Source of the DNA: Chaetoderma sp. LZ-2023a
Lineage: Eukaryota > Mollusca > Caudofoveata > Chaetodermatida > Chaetodermatidae
Direction: 5' to 3'
Length of the DNA stretch: 64,000 nt
Assembly (NCBI GenBank): GCA_034401795.1
Contig: CM067365.1
Span: 16,545,166 to 16,609,165, forward strand
In this document: piece by piece, positions 44,484 to 55,979 of the stretch
Numbering within the stretch: position 1 is the stretch's first letter
How the letters are laid out: every line of letters starts with the position of its first letter
The notes under the pieces: generated by a model
The model's input: only the letters and a program-made list of their open reading frames with translations
Database searches by the model: none
Told to the model about the DNA's origin: nothing
Translations under genes and position numbers: made by a program

Positions 44484-47065
44484 TACATATGCATATATAC
44501 AAATTCAGCTTGAAGCACTAGTACACAAGATTCATCCTGCCATCATACTAATCATGGAGGTGTTACCAAAAACCACAAATATAAGCATTAGCGAATTGCA
44601 GATCGATAACTACAATCCCTCGCTAAATAGTAATCCTTCAAGAGGAGTCATCATCTATACCCATGAATGATTGAATGCTCAAAACTGTGGCACCCTAAAT
44701 GATCCCGTGTTTAATGAATCGGTATGGATTAATGGAGACAGAGCAAAATGAAAAGATTCTTGTTGGATGCATTGACAGAAGCCCAAACTCAGACGCCCCA
44801 AATAATAATAGCCTGCTAAATCTACTAAACCATGCTGAGAGAGAAAATGCAGATCACATTCTTATAGTTGGAGATTTCAATTTCCCATTTATTAACTAGA
44901 GCACTGGACTTTCTGCAAATTTAGAAGAAGATGCATTTATCAATCCAACCAGGGATATTTTCTTACAGCAACTGGTTACTAATGCGACACAACATAGAAT
45001 AAACCAGAATTCAAATCTTTTGGATCTAGTTTTAACAAACAACCAAAACATTGTCCACGAAATAACCCACCTACCTCCACTAGATAAGAGTGACCATGAT
45101 GTTCTACAAATATCACTACACCCAGACATCTTAAGCATGAGCAAACAAGCAGCTAAGCCAAAGTTACTGTTGAACAAAGGACGCGATACAGAAATGAGAA
45201 AAGACGTAAGAACAACTGACTGGAATCACTTGAGCGAACTTAATGCATCAGAAGCTTGGAACTTCCTACACACAAAATTTATCACAATGAAGGAGCATTA
45301 TATTCCTACAACAAAACAACATGGCAAGAAGAAACACCTCTCGCTTGACCGTACTGCAACACATTCAATCACATGTAAAAGTCAGGCATACAAAAGGTAT
45401 AATGAAACAAAGAAAACCACAGATTACACCCTTTACAAAATTGCTAGGAACAAAGCGACAGCAAGCATGAGAAAAGCAAAACAGACATTTGAACAGAAGG
45501 TGGCAAGCGAATGCAAGGGAAATCTTGAAGCTTTTTAGAACTATGTCAAGAGTAAAACGGTGCTACGAGAATCAATTAGCAAGCTAGGCAACCCATCTAA
45601 TGGACCTATGACTACAGATGATAATGAAAAATCTATTATTCTTAACAACTTTTTCTCAAGTATGTTCACCTCAGAAAATCTTCATTCTACACCAACCATT
45701 AGCCTCAGAAGTAACGGTACTGCATTAAAGGGCATAATAATAACACCCATCGCCATCGAAAATAAATTGAAGGCACTCAATCCCAATAAAAGCAATGGAC
45801 CAGATGAAATACCAGTGAGAATATTAAAGGAAACTGCTAAAGAAATTAGAGCACCGTTATGCATAATTTTCAACAAGTCGCTAGAAGAAGGTGTACTACC
45901 CGACATCTGGAAAATGGCAAATGTATGCTGTATACACAAAAAGGCTCCAAAAACGACCCGAGCAACTACAGACCAATCAGTTTTACCTCTACCTTGTGTA
46001 AGGTCCTAGCGTCATTTATAAGGGACAGCATTGTAAATTTTCTGGAAACAGCCAATCTATTTACCAAGTGCCAGCATGGTTTCAGACACAACAGATCCTG
46101 TAAAGCTCATTTGCTAGAGTACCTCGAAGATATAACAGTCAAACGTGATTCAAATGAACCTATCGATGCAGTATATTTAGATTTCTCAAAAGCATTTGAT
46201 ACTGTACCACACCAACGACTCCAAACAAAACTTAGAGGCTACGGTATTGGTGACAATTTAGTAAGATGGATAGGAAGCTACCTATGTAACAGAAGACAGA
46301 GAGTAAGGATCAATGATGCGCCATCAGACTGGATAGAGGTGACAAGTGGCGTGCCACAAGGAAATGTCCTAGGACCTATACTTTTTCTGATATACATAAA
46401 TGACCTATCAGACAGTCTGACCTGCCACTGCAAAATAGTTGCAGATGACACAAAGATATATGGAAACCAGCAGCTACCAGTAAGACCTAGGACAACATAG
46501 ACATAGTATGTAAGTGGTCGCAGACATGGCAACTATCCTTCAACACAGATAAAACGCATGTACTACATTTTAGTAGAAATAACCTCCAAACTAAATACTA
46601 TATGACAAATACGCCTGATATGCATCCTATATCAACATCAGATGTAGAAAAAGACCTGGGAGTGAATATTGACAGAAACCCCTCTTTTGACATACATATA
46701 GGTAAGATCATTTCCAAGGCTAACAGCACAATATGACTAATTAAGAGAACCTTTACCAACATTGACCCATCTACCTTCACGCTCTTGTACAAGTCTCTCG
46801 TGAGACCTATTCTTGAATACTGCAACTCGGCATGGTCGCCAAAATTGAAACGGGAATCACATCTATTAGAAAGAGTTCAACGACGAGCAACAAAACTTGT
46901 CCCACAAATCAGTGAGCATAGCTACACGGAAAGACTTGAAGCCATAAATATAATAAAGTAATAAACGTCACTGAAATATAGACGGTTTCGAGGAGATCTA
47001 ATCGAAACATTCAAGCTCATCAGGGATCTATATAACATTGATAATGTAGTGCAGACTGACCAGAC
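44484..47065 (+). pseudogene. CR1/L2-like LINE: AP endonuclease and reverse transcriptase
   Basis: The endonuclease starts with QLEALVHKIHPAIILIMEVL (catalytic Glu) and continues with ILVGCIDRSPNS, HILIVGDFNFPF (GDFN) and PPLDKSDHDVLQI (SDH). RT follows: IAIENKLKALNPNKSNGPDE, a frameshift near 45950, NYRPISFTSTLCKVLASFI, AVYLDFSKAFDTVPHQRL (motif A), TSGVPQGNVLGPILFLIYIN (motif B), KIVADDTKIYG (motif C, usually FADD), then VEKDLGVNIDRNPSFD and RFRGDLIETFKLIRDLYN. Stops at 44668, 44897, 45536 and 46498 among others show it is dead. The frame breaks off at 47065, inside a 3.87-kb insertion, and resumes at 50937. Confidence 0.88.
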
Positions 47066-47534
47066 AGGTACCGACTGTCACAGCAAAGCTGGGTGCGGAA
47101 CGGATGCTACGGATTCGCTCCAAGCACGCCCCGCCCTGGGTAGGATAGTACGCATACATAAGCCCTATGAGAGAGGTTTCTCGTCAAAATCGACTAAGTT
47201 TGATAAAATGCGCGGTGCACATGCGCGCATGTCAGAGCTTCCCTGACAACATGTCTCAGAATTGGAAGCGAGTGCATGCCTATAGTGTACCGAGTAGGTA
47301 CTCGCAAATGCATATAATTCATCCGTTCTCGTTGTTCTTGGTCGCGATTAGGACCAGAATTAAACGAGCTTTCTAAAACTTAAGCCGTTCTAAAATTGGC
47401 CCAGAAATAGCTGAATTATCGTCGAAGATCCCTGCTAAATTATACTCAGAATATTGCTATAACGTCGTAATCGCGTGTATATATTAAACTAAATACATAG
47501 TGATATTGTACACGTGGTCGATTCGTAGCTAGTA

Positions 47535-47645
47535 TACTAGCACGCTGATTGGCTGGCGCTTGGCCGCTGATTGGTTGAGATGACCAGCTCCGACATCACA
47601 GTGAGTATAAAAGGGGTGAAAAATCGAGGATCAGGAGCATCGCCA
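47535..47645 (+). promoter_or_regulatory. Pol II-type promoter inside the 3.87-kb insertion
   Basis: Two inverted CCAAT boxes (gctgATTGGctgg and gctgATTGGttga) lie 30-60 bases upstream of gtgagTATAAAAGGGGtg, a textbook TATA box. Initiation would be expected near the atcaggagcatcgccagg at 47625-47645. A polyadenylation signal aataaatt follows at 47821. This spacing resembles U3-R-U5 of an LTR. Confidence 0.6.
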
Positions 47646-47819
47646 GGGTGGAAGCCGGCCCGCGCAGGACCTCTGCACCATCAGGAGGATGGATATAACC
47701 TGCTAACCTACCAGTGATTCTCACTTATAGAGGTGTCTTACGGAACCCAGCACAGCTGCGGTGATAGGACTTCCTCGGCTTCCACTAGGTTTTGTATACT
47801 CCCGGACGGCCATCCAGGA

Positions 47820-47828
47820 GTAATAAAT
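47820..47828 (+). terminator. Possible polyadenylation signal
   Basis: gtAATAAAtt about 185 bases downstream of the putative start site in the same insertion. The R-U5 role is inferred. Confidence 0.35.
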
Positions 47829-47999
47829 TAATTTAAAGTTACCCCTGCCGCATTCAGACTTTCCTAATGCAAATTCTGCGGGAGGGGTTGTGCGGGCCCG
47901 GAATGTGATCCTACATAATGTAGAGCTATGGTGATTCTTGGTGGACGACTCACCGGATCTGCCGACCATGTTGAAAAGTGGACACTAAATTATGCACTG

Positions 48000-49910
48000 C
48001 ATGAATTGTGTGTTTAATTAACTTTTGGCCACAGTCTGGAGGAACCTTTCCAGGTGCGCCACAAGAGCTATGTGACACATCCCACACCATGTGCCAGTTT
48101 ATGTAACTGCTTAAACTTTATACACCCTTCTTACTTACGGGCAAACCTTCAACTTTACTACTTCCATCGCTGGACGGAAAACTTTCTCACTTCTGCATAA
48201 TTGTGATTTAGTTACAGAGACTATCTAATAGATGTTACTTTACTGCTCTGCTTCCCTGTCCTGAGCTTGTACCGTATTTACCCTGGTGTCAGCATGCGGA
48301 GACCTTCCTACAGAAACCAGCTGTGGAGATCTGCATGCGGAAACTCGTCCAGCCTCAGAGAATGTGTCGACTCACACTAAGAATATGTTTAGCGCCTCAA
48401 TTTCAGTAACGTAGTAGCCTGTTCCGTGAAAGTGACTATTAGATATTCAACTAGCTATACATAGTATATATTTAATTATTATTTATTTCCGTATATGGTA
48501 CTGATGACTAATAGGTACCTTCCCGGTCCTAAGACCGCAAGTTATAATTTCTTTATTACTGTTCATAGTATCCTTATTTACTGTAGGTGCTTTAACTAAC
48601 CACACCGTTAGGTCTATCAACCTGATATTTACTGCCTCATTAATTATTATATAAATTGTCATTGTTCATTGCATTGGTTAGTTATATATATGGCAGGTAG
48701 CCATTCTGTTGATATGTTTTGTTTAATTGTAGAAAACTTGGACCGCAGTACGCTAGGAGATACTAAACAGCAACATTATATCCGCATCACTTTTTCCCAC
48801 CACCATCACTTTTACACTGAGGTCGCTGTCCGTGCTCTGATTGTTTGAGCCCAGCATGCTACCGACTAAACCTTACTATTCAGTTTGATAGGATAGCTTA
48901 AAGTGGTTAGGGACAATCTCTTCATTAGGTGACATATAGTGCATGCCTCTTTTCCGGTTGTTGCGATAATATAGCTACGCACTCCGGCAAGGTTGTGTAA
49001 AATTGGCCAAATACCTATAGAGCCTCATATATATCAAGTTATTGTCTCTTCCCAAGATCCACCAGCCTCATGTTTGGACGTCCTACCAGCACGTTGATTG
49101 GATCCGACCATGGGAAACTATCGGAGGTTTCCGAGCGGTGATGGTTAAAGTGATGATTTACATACATCTCCCACGTATCCTCGGATACTTGTTAGCTAGA
49201 TAACCCTGCCAATGAAGGAAAGCACTGCGAAAACATATAGTTATAAGTGTGAGTTTGATAGTTTATTTACCTGCCCGCAGTGCATATCTGGGCGCATTGG
49301 AACGTAATCCTAACGGCAAGTCAAAGGTTAGATCCATAGGAATCAGTGACGGACGACACGCATCTCCATCCAACTCGTTGTAGTGTCTGGGAAGGATCTT
49401 GGAATCTGCCACGCCCTCACGGGAAGGATGCTCACAATGGATATTCACCTCTCTATCCCCGCCTTAATGATAGGTCAGTGATCAAACTTGTTTATGTGAA
49501 ATGTAGCCATTGTCCAGGTTTTTTTATGTGGTTGCGGAGCAGGGTACCCAGATTTTCATCAAATTCGGATGCATTGCGATGTAACATGTATGCATACTGT
49601 TCGTGGAGGTAGATGCTCTTTCCAAGTGACATACGGGAAGCTAAGCATCTGCACCCGCTGGACAGCTGTATCTAATGATAGGTAGGAATCCCTGCCACTT
49701 GCAGCCAAAGCTAGTTTTTGTTTCTAACAACTAAATGGTAGGTTGGATTGTAGCAGAAGGCCTGCATAAATAAAGCACCATCTACCAATACAGCATCTTG
49801 GAACTACATAAGACGGTGACATAGGAATTCTTCGGAAATCGCCTGTTCCGTCTTCACATAAACCAGTACGCATCACGTTAATTATTGTTTCACTAGGATT
49901 TGCCCTGTAG
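48000..49910. other. Interior of the 3.87-kb insertion, no gene seen
   Basis: No frame longer than about 90 residues and no recognisable domain. The composition is mixed with no obvious tandem repeats. Confidence 0.5.
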
Positions 49911-49915
49911 GTGGG

Positions 49916-50128
49916 GCTTAGAATACACCTTCCGTATCCTCTGCGTGTCGTAGGAGGCGACTAAAGGAGGTACGGGTGAGGTAACCCTGACAGAAACCTC
50001 GAGTGCTGAAGACGGAGGTTCCAGGCCGCACGGCGCACTCTAATAAACCATGGATCCACGCACTTAACGCTTATGATCATGTCGATAGTCACTTACAGGA
50101 CTGGCGGTATGATCAGCGAACGAAAAGA
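49916..50128 (+). repeat. SINE-like dispersed repeat, copy 2
   Basis: 213 bases nearly identical to 9809-10021 (about five differences by eye), from gcttagaatacaccttccg to gatcagcgaacgaaaaga. It is nested in the LINE-borne insertion, 40 kb from copy 1, and followed by an A/G-rich tail. Confidence 0.75.
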
Positions 50129-50227
50129 GGAAGAAGACTAGGATCTTCACTTAGCATTTTTTCTGTTGAACAAAAGTGGCCTTTTTTGCCAGCTCTTTTC
50201 CTCCATTTCGGCGTCAAAGGCATTTTC

Positions 50228-50375
50228 TTGTGACGGAGGCCTGCATGAGGCACTTGTCTCTCGCAATAGCGAGAATTCCTGTGACGGAGGCCCGCGCGAG
50301 GCACCTTCCTCTCGCATCCTTATGAAACATTGGGTGATGGAGGCCCACACAAGGCACTTTCCTCTCGCAGCATCA
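50228..50375. repeat. About 50-bp tandem repeat, three units
   Basis: Units begin gtgacggaggcctgcatgag (50230), gtgacggaggcccgcgcgag (50281) and gtgatggaggcccacacaag (50334), each followed by gcac...tctcgca. Part of a fourth occurs at 50430-50450 (ctcgcattacggaggct). Confidence 0.8.
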
Positions 50376-50936
50376 TTATTCTCTCTATGTGTGTTAGTGG
50401 TATATTAACTTATATTAAGTTACTCAGTGATCTCGCATTACGGAGGCTTTTCTTACGGGGGATACCTCTGCAGATCCAAGGATCTGTGTGGTACCTCTGG
50501 TGACATCACGTGCAAAGAACACCTGCTAGCTCTATATTGTGTTTTATCATGTGCTGACTTACTGTCAAACGATTTTCTTGTTTGTATAGTATTTATTTAT
50601 ATTTCTAGTATATTATTCTAATTGTTCCATTCTCTAAATTAGTATGGATAGACACACCAGTGACACAAATAGTTGGGACGACACCCTGTAGTTCAATCTT
50701 GGCGCCAATGGTGGCACGGCCCCATTGGAACATCAGTGTTCCACCGACTCTAGAAGTCGGTCTTTGTACACCGCGGAGGGCCGTCATATGGGATCCGCAA
50801 CCCCGAGATCTGCAGCTAACCAGCCATCCTGGTCATCGTGCACTTGCGGTGCGATGGGCGGATATTTATCGGCGGACCAGCACATACCCCCACGAGCTAC
50901 CCTAAGGCCTACTTCTTCGAACCATCCAGTATTGCA

Positions 50937-51235
50937 CAGACCAGAGGTCATAGGTTCAAGCTCAACATAACATGCAGCAATAAAGATATTCGCAAGCACT
51001 TTTTCACCAGATATTCGCAAGCACTTTTTCACCAATAGAGTGGTACCATAGTGGAATTCACTACCAGCTACAATAGTCAAAGCAACAACAGGCGAATCAT
51101 TCAAGAACAAACTAGATATCTACTTCAAAGAAAGATAATTCGAATTTGACTGAACAGGCCATACATATACCAGCCCATCAGAAAGTCATACTTCAATTCC
51201 GCAAATAAAGTTGACTGACCTAGGAGTAGCCTGTG
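50937..51235 (+). pseudogene. C-terminal part of the interrupted LINE
   Basis: It reads TRGHRFKLNITCSNKDIRKH, FFTNRVV, WNSLPATIVKATTGESFKNK, LDIYF: the normal C-terminus of CR1/L2-like RT after the thumb. A 25-bp stretch (agatattcgcaagcactttt) is tandemly duplicated at 50984/51009. It continues the frame that stops at 47065. Confidence 0.8.
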
Positions 51236-51591
51236 CATAGACATGAACATGCTCGATAGCGATTCCAATTACTAGTAGATACATCTCTGCTTCCACATCC
51301 GCACTTTGTGGTTGCATGCAGAGACGCAAGGCAAGCGTAGAGGAGGAGACTCGAATAGCGATGGACACAGAAAATGAAAACAACAGCAATAAGACAAACC
51401 ACTGCCTCAACAAGTCAGCATGCAAACAAATGCTAGACGCAGCAGGGTGTAACCGTGAGTGTAGGCCTCATACCGCAGCTAACGCGGGGAACACCCATCG
51501 CACCACAGCATTTCCACAAATCAATGTTAACCCTTGCCAATCTGAGTTCAGAATTTTATATTTCAAGTTAAATTAAAATAAGATCTGTGTT

Positions 51592-52170
51592 CATTTTCCG
51601 GCAAATTTGCTGGAGGATGTTGCTGTTGTAGACAGCAACATCATCAACAAAATTGTTGTAAAATGTATACCAGTTTCTTTGTTATTGACACAGCAAAGGA
51701 TGGAATATTGACAGCAGAGTGGTAATGGTCAAAGTCTTAAACCAAATGGTTTTGAGGAGAGTTAATTAAGCAACAACTGTCTGATCGTTCAAGAACAAAC
51801 TGGAAGTCGACTTCAAGAAAGAAACTTATGAATTGGATTGAACAAGCCATACAACAACAAAAACACTGAGGCCAATGGCTTATGCCTCGTAAAATGATGA
51901 TGATAGAAATCTTATACATAGAAGGAGCATTGTCTAATCTGCTCTATGCAACCTTTTGTACTCGGATGGACAAATTTGTTAATTTTCAAAATAAAATAAA
52001 TGACCAAAGATAATAAATGTTACATTTCTAGGCAGGTTTGATGGAAGATGCTGCAGTCGTAGACAGCAACATCGTCCACCAAAATTGCTGAATATTGGAT
52101 GCCAATTTCTCTGCCAGGCTAGAAAATTGCCATCAGCGTGGTAGAAGTTATCAAACTTAGGATAGAAATA
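51592..52170. repeat. Two diverged hairpin repeats flanking a second LINE tail
   Basis: Copies 51592-51750 (gctggaggatgttgctgttg, tagacagcaacatcatcaac) and 52021-52170 (tgatggaagatgctgcagtc, gtagacagcaacatcgtcca) share order and a hairpin around gtagacagcaac. Between them, 51765-51870 encodes SFKNKLEVDFKKETYELD-like LINE C-terminus (after 'gttcaagaacaaactggaag'). Confidence 0.6.
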
Positions 52171-52361
52171 CGATGTTGAAAAGCATGAAATGCGCCAAAA
52201 ACAGATGGACCCAATCAGATGTCAATCATCTTGAATCTTCATCTGATATCTGCTTTCTCAATGGATATATCAGATGCCGACACTCTACTAAAAATATCTA
52301 TCTACGTCACACCTACAAGCAACTTCTCACCCTAAATACTACTGTGACTTTGTTGAGCAAC

Positions 52362-52392
52362 CCCCCCCCCCCCTCCTCCCCCCCCACCCCCA
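52362..52392. repeat. Poly-C/CCCCT low-complexity run
   Basis: About 30 bases almost entirely C. Length is likely unreliable in sequencing. Confidence 0.9.
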
Positions 52393-52479
52393 ATGTACCA
52401 TAATAAAAAAACCAACCTGTATCTACAATCAAAAATCCTAGTAGGAATCTAAAAGACCTTTTATATGTAGAATACGCTA

Positions 52480-53140
52480 CATATAGAACAGTCATGACAA
52501 TATGTTTAAAAAAAGATCGCTTGTCAGGCGTCACATCGAATATGCCAATGTAGTTTGGGTCCCCTTTCTAAAAAAAACATGTAAATGCGATAGAAAATCT
52601 CCAAAAGCGTGCCACTAAACCTATTCCAGGTATGCGTAACCTACCTTATAAAGAAAGACTCAAAGAACTTAACTTACCAACCCTCACATTTAGAAGACTA
52701 CGTGAAATATACAAAATCCTTCACAACAAATACGACCAACCACCATCAAATCGTGTACAACTTTGTGACAATAACTGTATTACAAGAGGTCATAGTCTAA
52801 AAATTAAGAAAACTAGATCTGAGCTAAATATCAGAAAGTTCTCGTTTCCTTCACGATGTACAGACCAATGGAACAAACTACCAGAATACATTATCAATGC
52901 ACCATCTATCAACTCTTTTAAATCTAGAATAGACAAACTATGGGGTAAGCATGCACTGCTATTCAATTTCGGATCTGAACCACTCTTTCATACCACTACC
53001 TACTTCAAAGATTCACGAATAAACTACGAATATGAAGATAACCAGCAACTGAGTCAGCCCACCAGTGTATGCAGCCTAGAACTGACGTCAGCGGCGAGTT
53101 GATGCCTGCTGCCAGAAGAGGATTCATGTGAGTTATATTC
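52480..53140 (+). pseudogene. CR1/L2-like LINE 3' fragment (plus)
   Basis: It starts with RRHIEYANVVWVPFLKK, then after a frameshift MRNLPYKERLKELNLPTLTF, REIYKILHNKYDQPPSNRVQ, SFPSRCTDQWNKLPEYIINA, FKSRIDKLWGKHALLFNF and ends at the stop 53100-53102. The 3' UTR continues to about 53140 (ggattcatgtgagtt). It is the same family as 42940-43850 and better preserved (one open frame of 156 residues). Confidence 0.85.
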
Positions 53141-54030
53141 TTTTTAGATCTTTGTTTGCCTAATTTATGTTTATGTTCTCTTAATAGGCTGGATTTTTTG
53201 GTTGATAGCTTTAATTCAGGTGCTACTTCAAGAGCATATATATTATTAAGTAGTTTATATACATCAATCGTATCTGCCCTATATCTCCGGTATGATAACG
53301 TTGGCAACTTTAACACTCTTAGGTCTATTCTCATATGACATTTCTTTTAGGGCATGTATCTGCTTTATTGCCCATCGCTGGACACTCTCTATCGCATCAA
53401 TGAGATTTCGTCTGTATGGGCTCCAGACTGGAGCTACATAGTCAAAATGCACTCTGGCATGTGATTTATATAGATGGATGAATGTCTCAGTACCTAGAAA
53501 TTTATACGATTTTCGAATTAGTCCTGCCATCATGTTTGCTATTTTGATTTTAGCATTGATATGCTTGTCAAAGCTGAGCTTTTTTTTTTTATCGAAGATC
53601 ACTCCTATGTCCTTCTCTGTGGTTGCATGCTGCAGAATGTGTTCTGTATTGTTTAAAGGTAATTTATAATCAAATTCATTATGTGGGTCAGAGTTTATAT
53701 ATAGCACTTTGCATTTATCTGGGTGGCATTTTATCAGCCGTTTCCCACTCCAGTTCTGTAATTCTTGTAGATCGTTTTGGAGTTGCTGTTTGTCGGCCTC
53801 AGCCTTGATGATTTTGTACACTTTTGTATCATCAGCGAAGAGCATTATGCCATGTATTACTTTATCTGGGAGGTTATTTATGTATATAACAAAAAAGTAT
53901 GGCTCCCAAGACACTTCCCTGTGGGATGCCAATTGTTACCGCTCTCCAACCTGACTCTGCTCCATTCAGAATTACTTTTTGTCTCCGGTCTTTTAGAAAG
54001 TCTTCAATCCATCCATGTATGTTATTATTG
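53110..54030 (-). pseudogene. CR1/L2-like LINE RT fragment (minus), tail to tail with its neighbour
   Basis: Read downward from 54022: WIEDFLKDRRQKVILNGAES, RAVTIGIPQGSVLGAILF (motif B), a frameshift, YINNLPDKVIHGIMLFADDT (motif C FADD), WSGKRLIKCHPDKCKVLYIN, TEKDIGVIFDKKKKLSFDKH, RVHFDYVAPVWSPYRRNLID, LPTLSYRRYRADTIDVYKLL. Open frame 53932-53279 holds most of it (217 residues). The 5' half is missing. Its 3' end overlaps the 3' end of the plus-strand fragment. Confidence 0.88.
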
Positions 54031-54039
54031 TGAACGAGT

Positions 54040-54660
54040 AACTAGTGTTTGTCTCGCATTCTTAATTAGTATTGTGTATTGTGCTTAGAACAGTTAGACA
54101 TCCGCGCTCTGCAAAATATGATACAATATTTTTTATGGCCGCCTGTTTCGTTTGACAGTTTACTAGAAATCGTCAGTTATGTGTTTACAATTGCTGACTG
54201 CTATTTCAAGCTTTATTCTTAATTTACTACTGATGTATGCGATGCTGTGTACCCAGTTGGTAACAAGTGCTGTAGCATTCCTGTTGTCATCAGCAAGTCC
54301 ATTGCGTAGGCATACTCTTTCATGTCTGGTTATCACCTGAGCTTGGCACAACACAGGGTTAGGATTCCAGCTTTATTAAAAAAGAACATTTATGTAGCTC
54401 ATCTGACTCGTCTTGTTGTGACATTTCTTCCCATGTTCGTGTGAACTGCATCCTGAGATGCACTCGCATTGGATGAGGAGAATGTGTGAGCTCATGTGTA
54501 GACTGATATTAGGACTCAAATCATGTGACATTTGTGGGCATTTAAAATGCTGAACTGTTTCCTAGACTTTCTATATTCTTTTGTTACATTGTGATTCTTG
54601 GAGTAGTATTAGCTCTTAATTGACTTGTTTCGTAGTAGTACCATCTCGTACTTAAATCTT
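54040..54660. other. Unassigned, possibly the 5' LTR/leader side of gypsy-2
   Basis: No gene and no second copy of this sequence in the window, so an LTR cannot be defined. Confidence 0.4.
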
Positions 54661-54727
54661 GCAAAGTAGTAGTACTATGTCATACTTGAACTTTGTCATG
54701 GTAGCACCAACTCATAGTGCAATCTCT

Positions 54728-54764
54728 AGTAGTAGTAGTCGTCGTCGTCGTCGTCGTCGTCGTC

Positions 54765-54800
<36 letters not shown>

Positions 54801-54806
54801 TTCACC
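54728..54806. repeat. (AGT)n(CGT)n(AGT)n microsatellite
   Basis: Three blocks: agtagtagt, cgtcgtcgt (about 27 bases), then agt for about 40 bases. It produces spurious poly-Ser, poly-Arg and poly-Thr frames. Confidence 0.95.
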
Positions 54807-54983
54807 GTTTTGTGTGTATGTCTGTTGTAATATGGCAGAATTTGCTTCAGTTGTATGTGTAATGAATCTGGTTGTCTATTAAGCAACCGCAGTGAAAGAA
54901 TTGTATGAATGCATTAGTGTCCCATTTTTGGTTCATCTTACTGTTAGTATTGTGTGTTGTTGTTTTTTGGTTGTGTGACAAAC

Positions 54984-55870
54984 ATGGCTGAGAACTATGC
55001 GAGAATTGATTCCTTGATGAGAGAGTTGGAAGCATTACAGCTTAAAGTGAATGATCAGAGTAATACAGATGAGAATAAGCCTCTGGTTGTTGTGTCAAGT
55101 CAGCGACTAGAAAAGTTTCGTGATAAGCCAGTGAAACCCACGGATATTACGATCTGTGAATGGGTTGCTGATGTCAAGAGTCATGCAGCATTACGAAAGC
55201 TTACAGATGAAGAATATGCAGCCTTAATACGAGATCATTTGGCAGGTAAGGCCAGGCTGGAAATTCAGGCCCGTGGTGATGAAATTATGGCCGATCCAGA
55301 CAAAATTTTGACAATACTTCTGCGAGTATTTGGTGATGGTGATGAACTACCAGTGCTGCAGCAACGTTTTTACTCATACACGCAAGGTGCAGAAGACATT
55401 ATAGATTGCTCGTTGAATCCTGTTGGTTTGTATGATCGAATCATTGAGTTAGACATCTCGTTCAAACTGTGTCCTGAATCCGCATTGAAAGGTCGGTTTG
55501 CAGAATGTGTATCTCATGAAGGATTACATAGGGAACTACGTTGCCTTAATGTAGAAGTCCCTGATCTAATGTTTCTGGATTTGTGAGACCGTGCTGTAAG
55601 TTAGTTCAGGAACCCACTTAAGAAATCGACCGTTAGGACAGCCACTGCTGATGAAACCACTGTTAAGTACGAATCTATCTTAAAATCACAGGATGAGTTA
55701 ATCGATAAACAGCAAAAGCAAATCAATGACTTAATCAAGGCAATGGAGAACCGCAGTGGTAGTAAAACTGTTTGGTCTCATGCAAAAGCTTGTGATACCC
55801 CAAAAACTTGTTGGCACTGTAATTCCGAAGGCCATTTTAAACCTAACTGTCCTACGCATTGAAACCCGTA
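54984..55870 (+). pseudogene. Gypsy-2 gag with CCHC zinc knuckle
   Basis: It starts ATG 54984 (MAENYARIDSLMRELEALQL), with a coiled-coil-like N-terminus and a capsid-like core (EWVADVKSHAALRKLTDEEY, ALIRDHLAGKARLEIQARGD, LLRVFGDGDELPVLQQRFYS). The frame stops at 55584-55586. It is followed after further stops by KYESILKSQDELIDKQQKQI and the knuckle CWHCNSEGHFKPNC (C-x2-C-x4-H-x4-C) near 55830. Gag forms the particle and binds RNA. The N-terminal 200 residues are an uninterrupted frame. Confidence 0.82.
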
Positions 55871-55979
55871 CCGTTAAACTAGCAAAACCTGTTGTGGAGT
55901 CACATGACAGGTGCGAATTTAGATAATACCTCAATTTTGCGTAAAGCGATTGGAAATTGTCCTAAAGCTGTTGTGAAGC

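Larger units (their letters stand above)
47061..50941. mobile_element. 3.87-kb insertion in the LINE, flanked by CAGAC duplication
   Basis: The LINE protein reads NVVQTDQT up to 47065 and TRGHRFKL from 50937. Removing 47066-50936 and one CAGAC (47061-47065 = 50937-50941) gives D-Q-T-R-G-H in frame, so the insertion and a 5-bp target duplication are well supported. The insert starts AGGTACCGACTGTCAC and ends CATCCAGTATTGCA; no terminal inverted repeats are evident. A 5-bp duplication fits an LTR retroelement best. It has no domain-bearing frame and contains a strong promoter-like block (47540-47640) and a SINE-like copy (49916-50128). Class unknown. Confidence 0.7.

Noticed and set aside
54659-54886. 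Frames with runs of Ser, Arg or Thr
   Set aside because: Created by the AGT/CGT microsatellite; no domain and no splice context.
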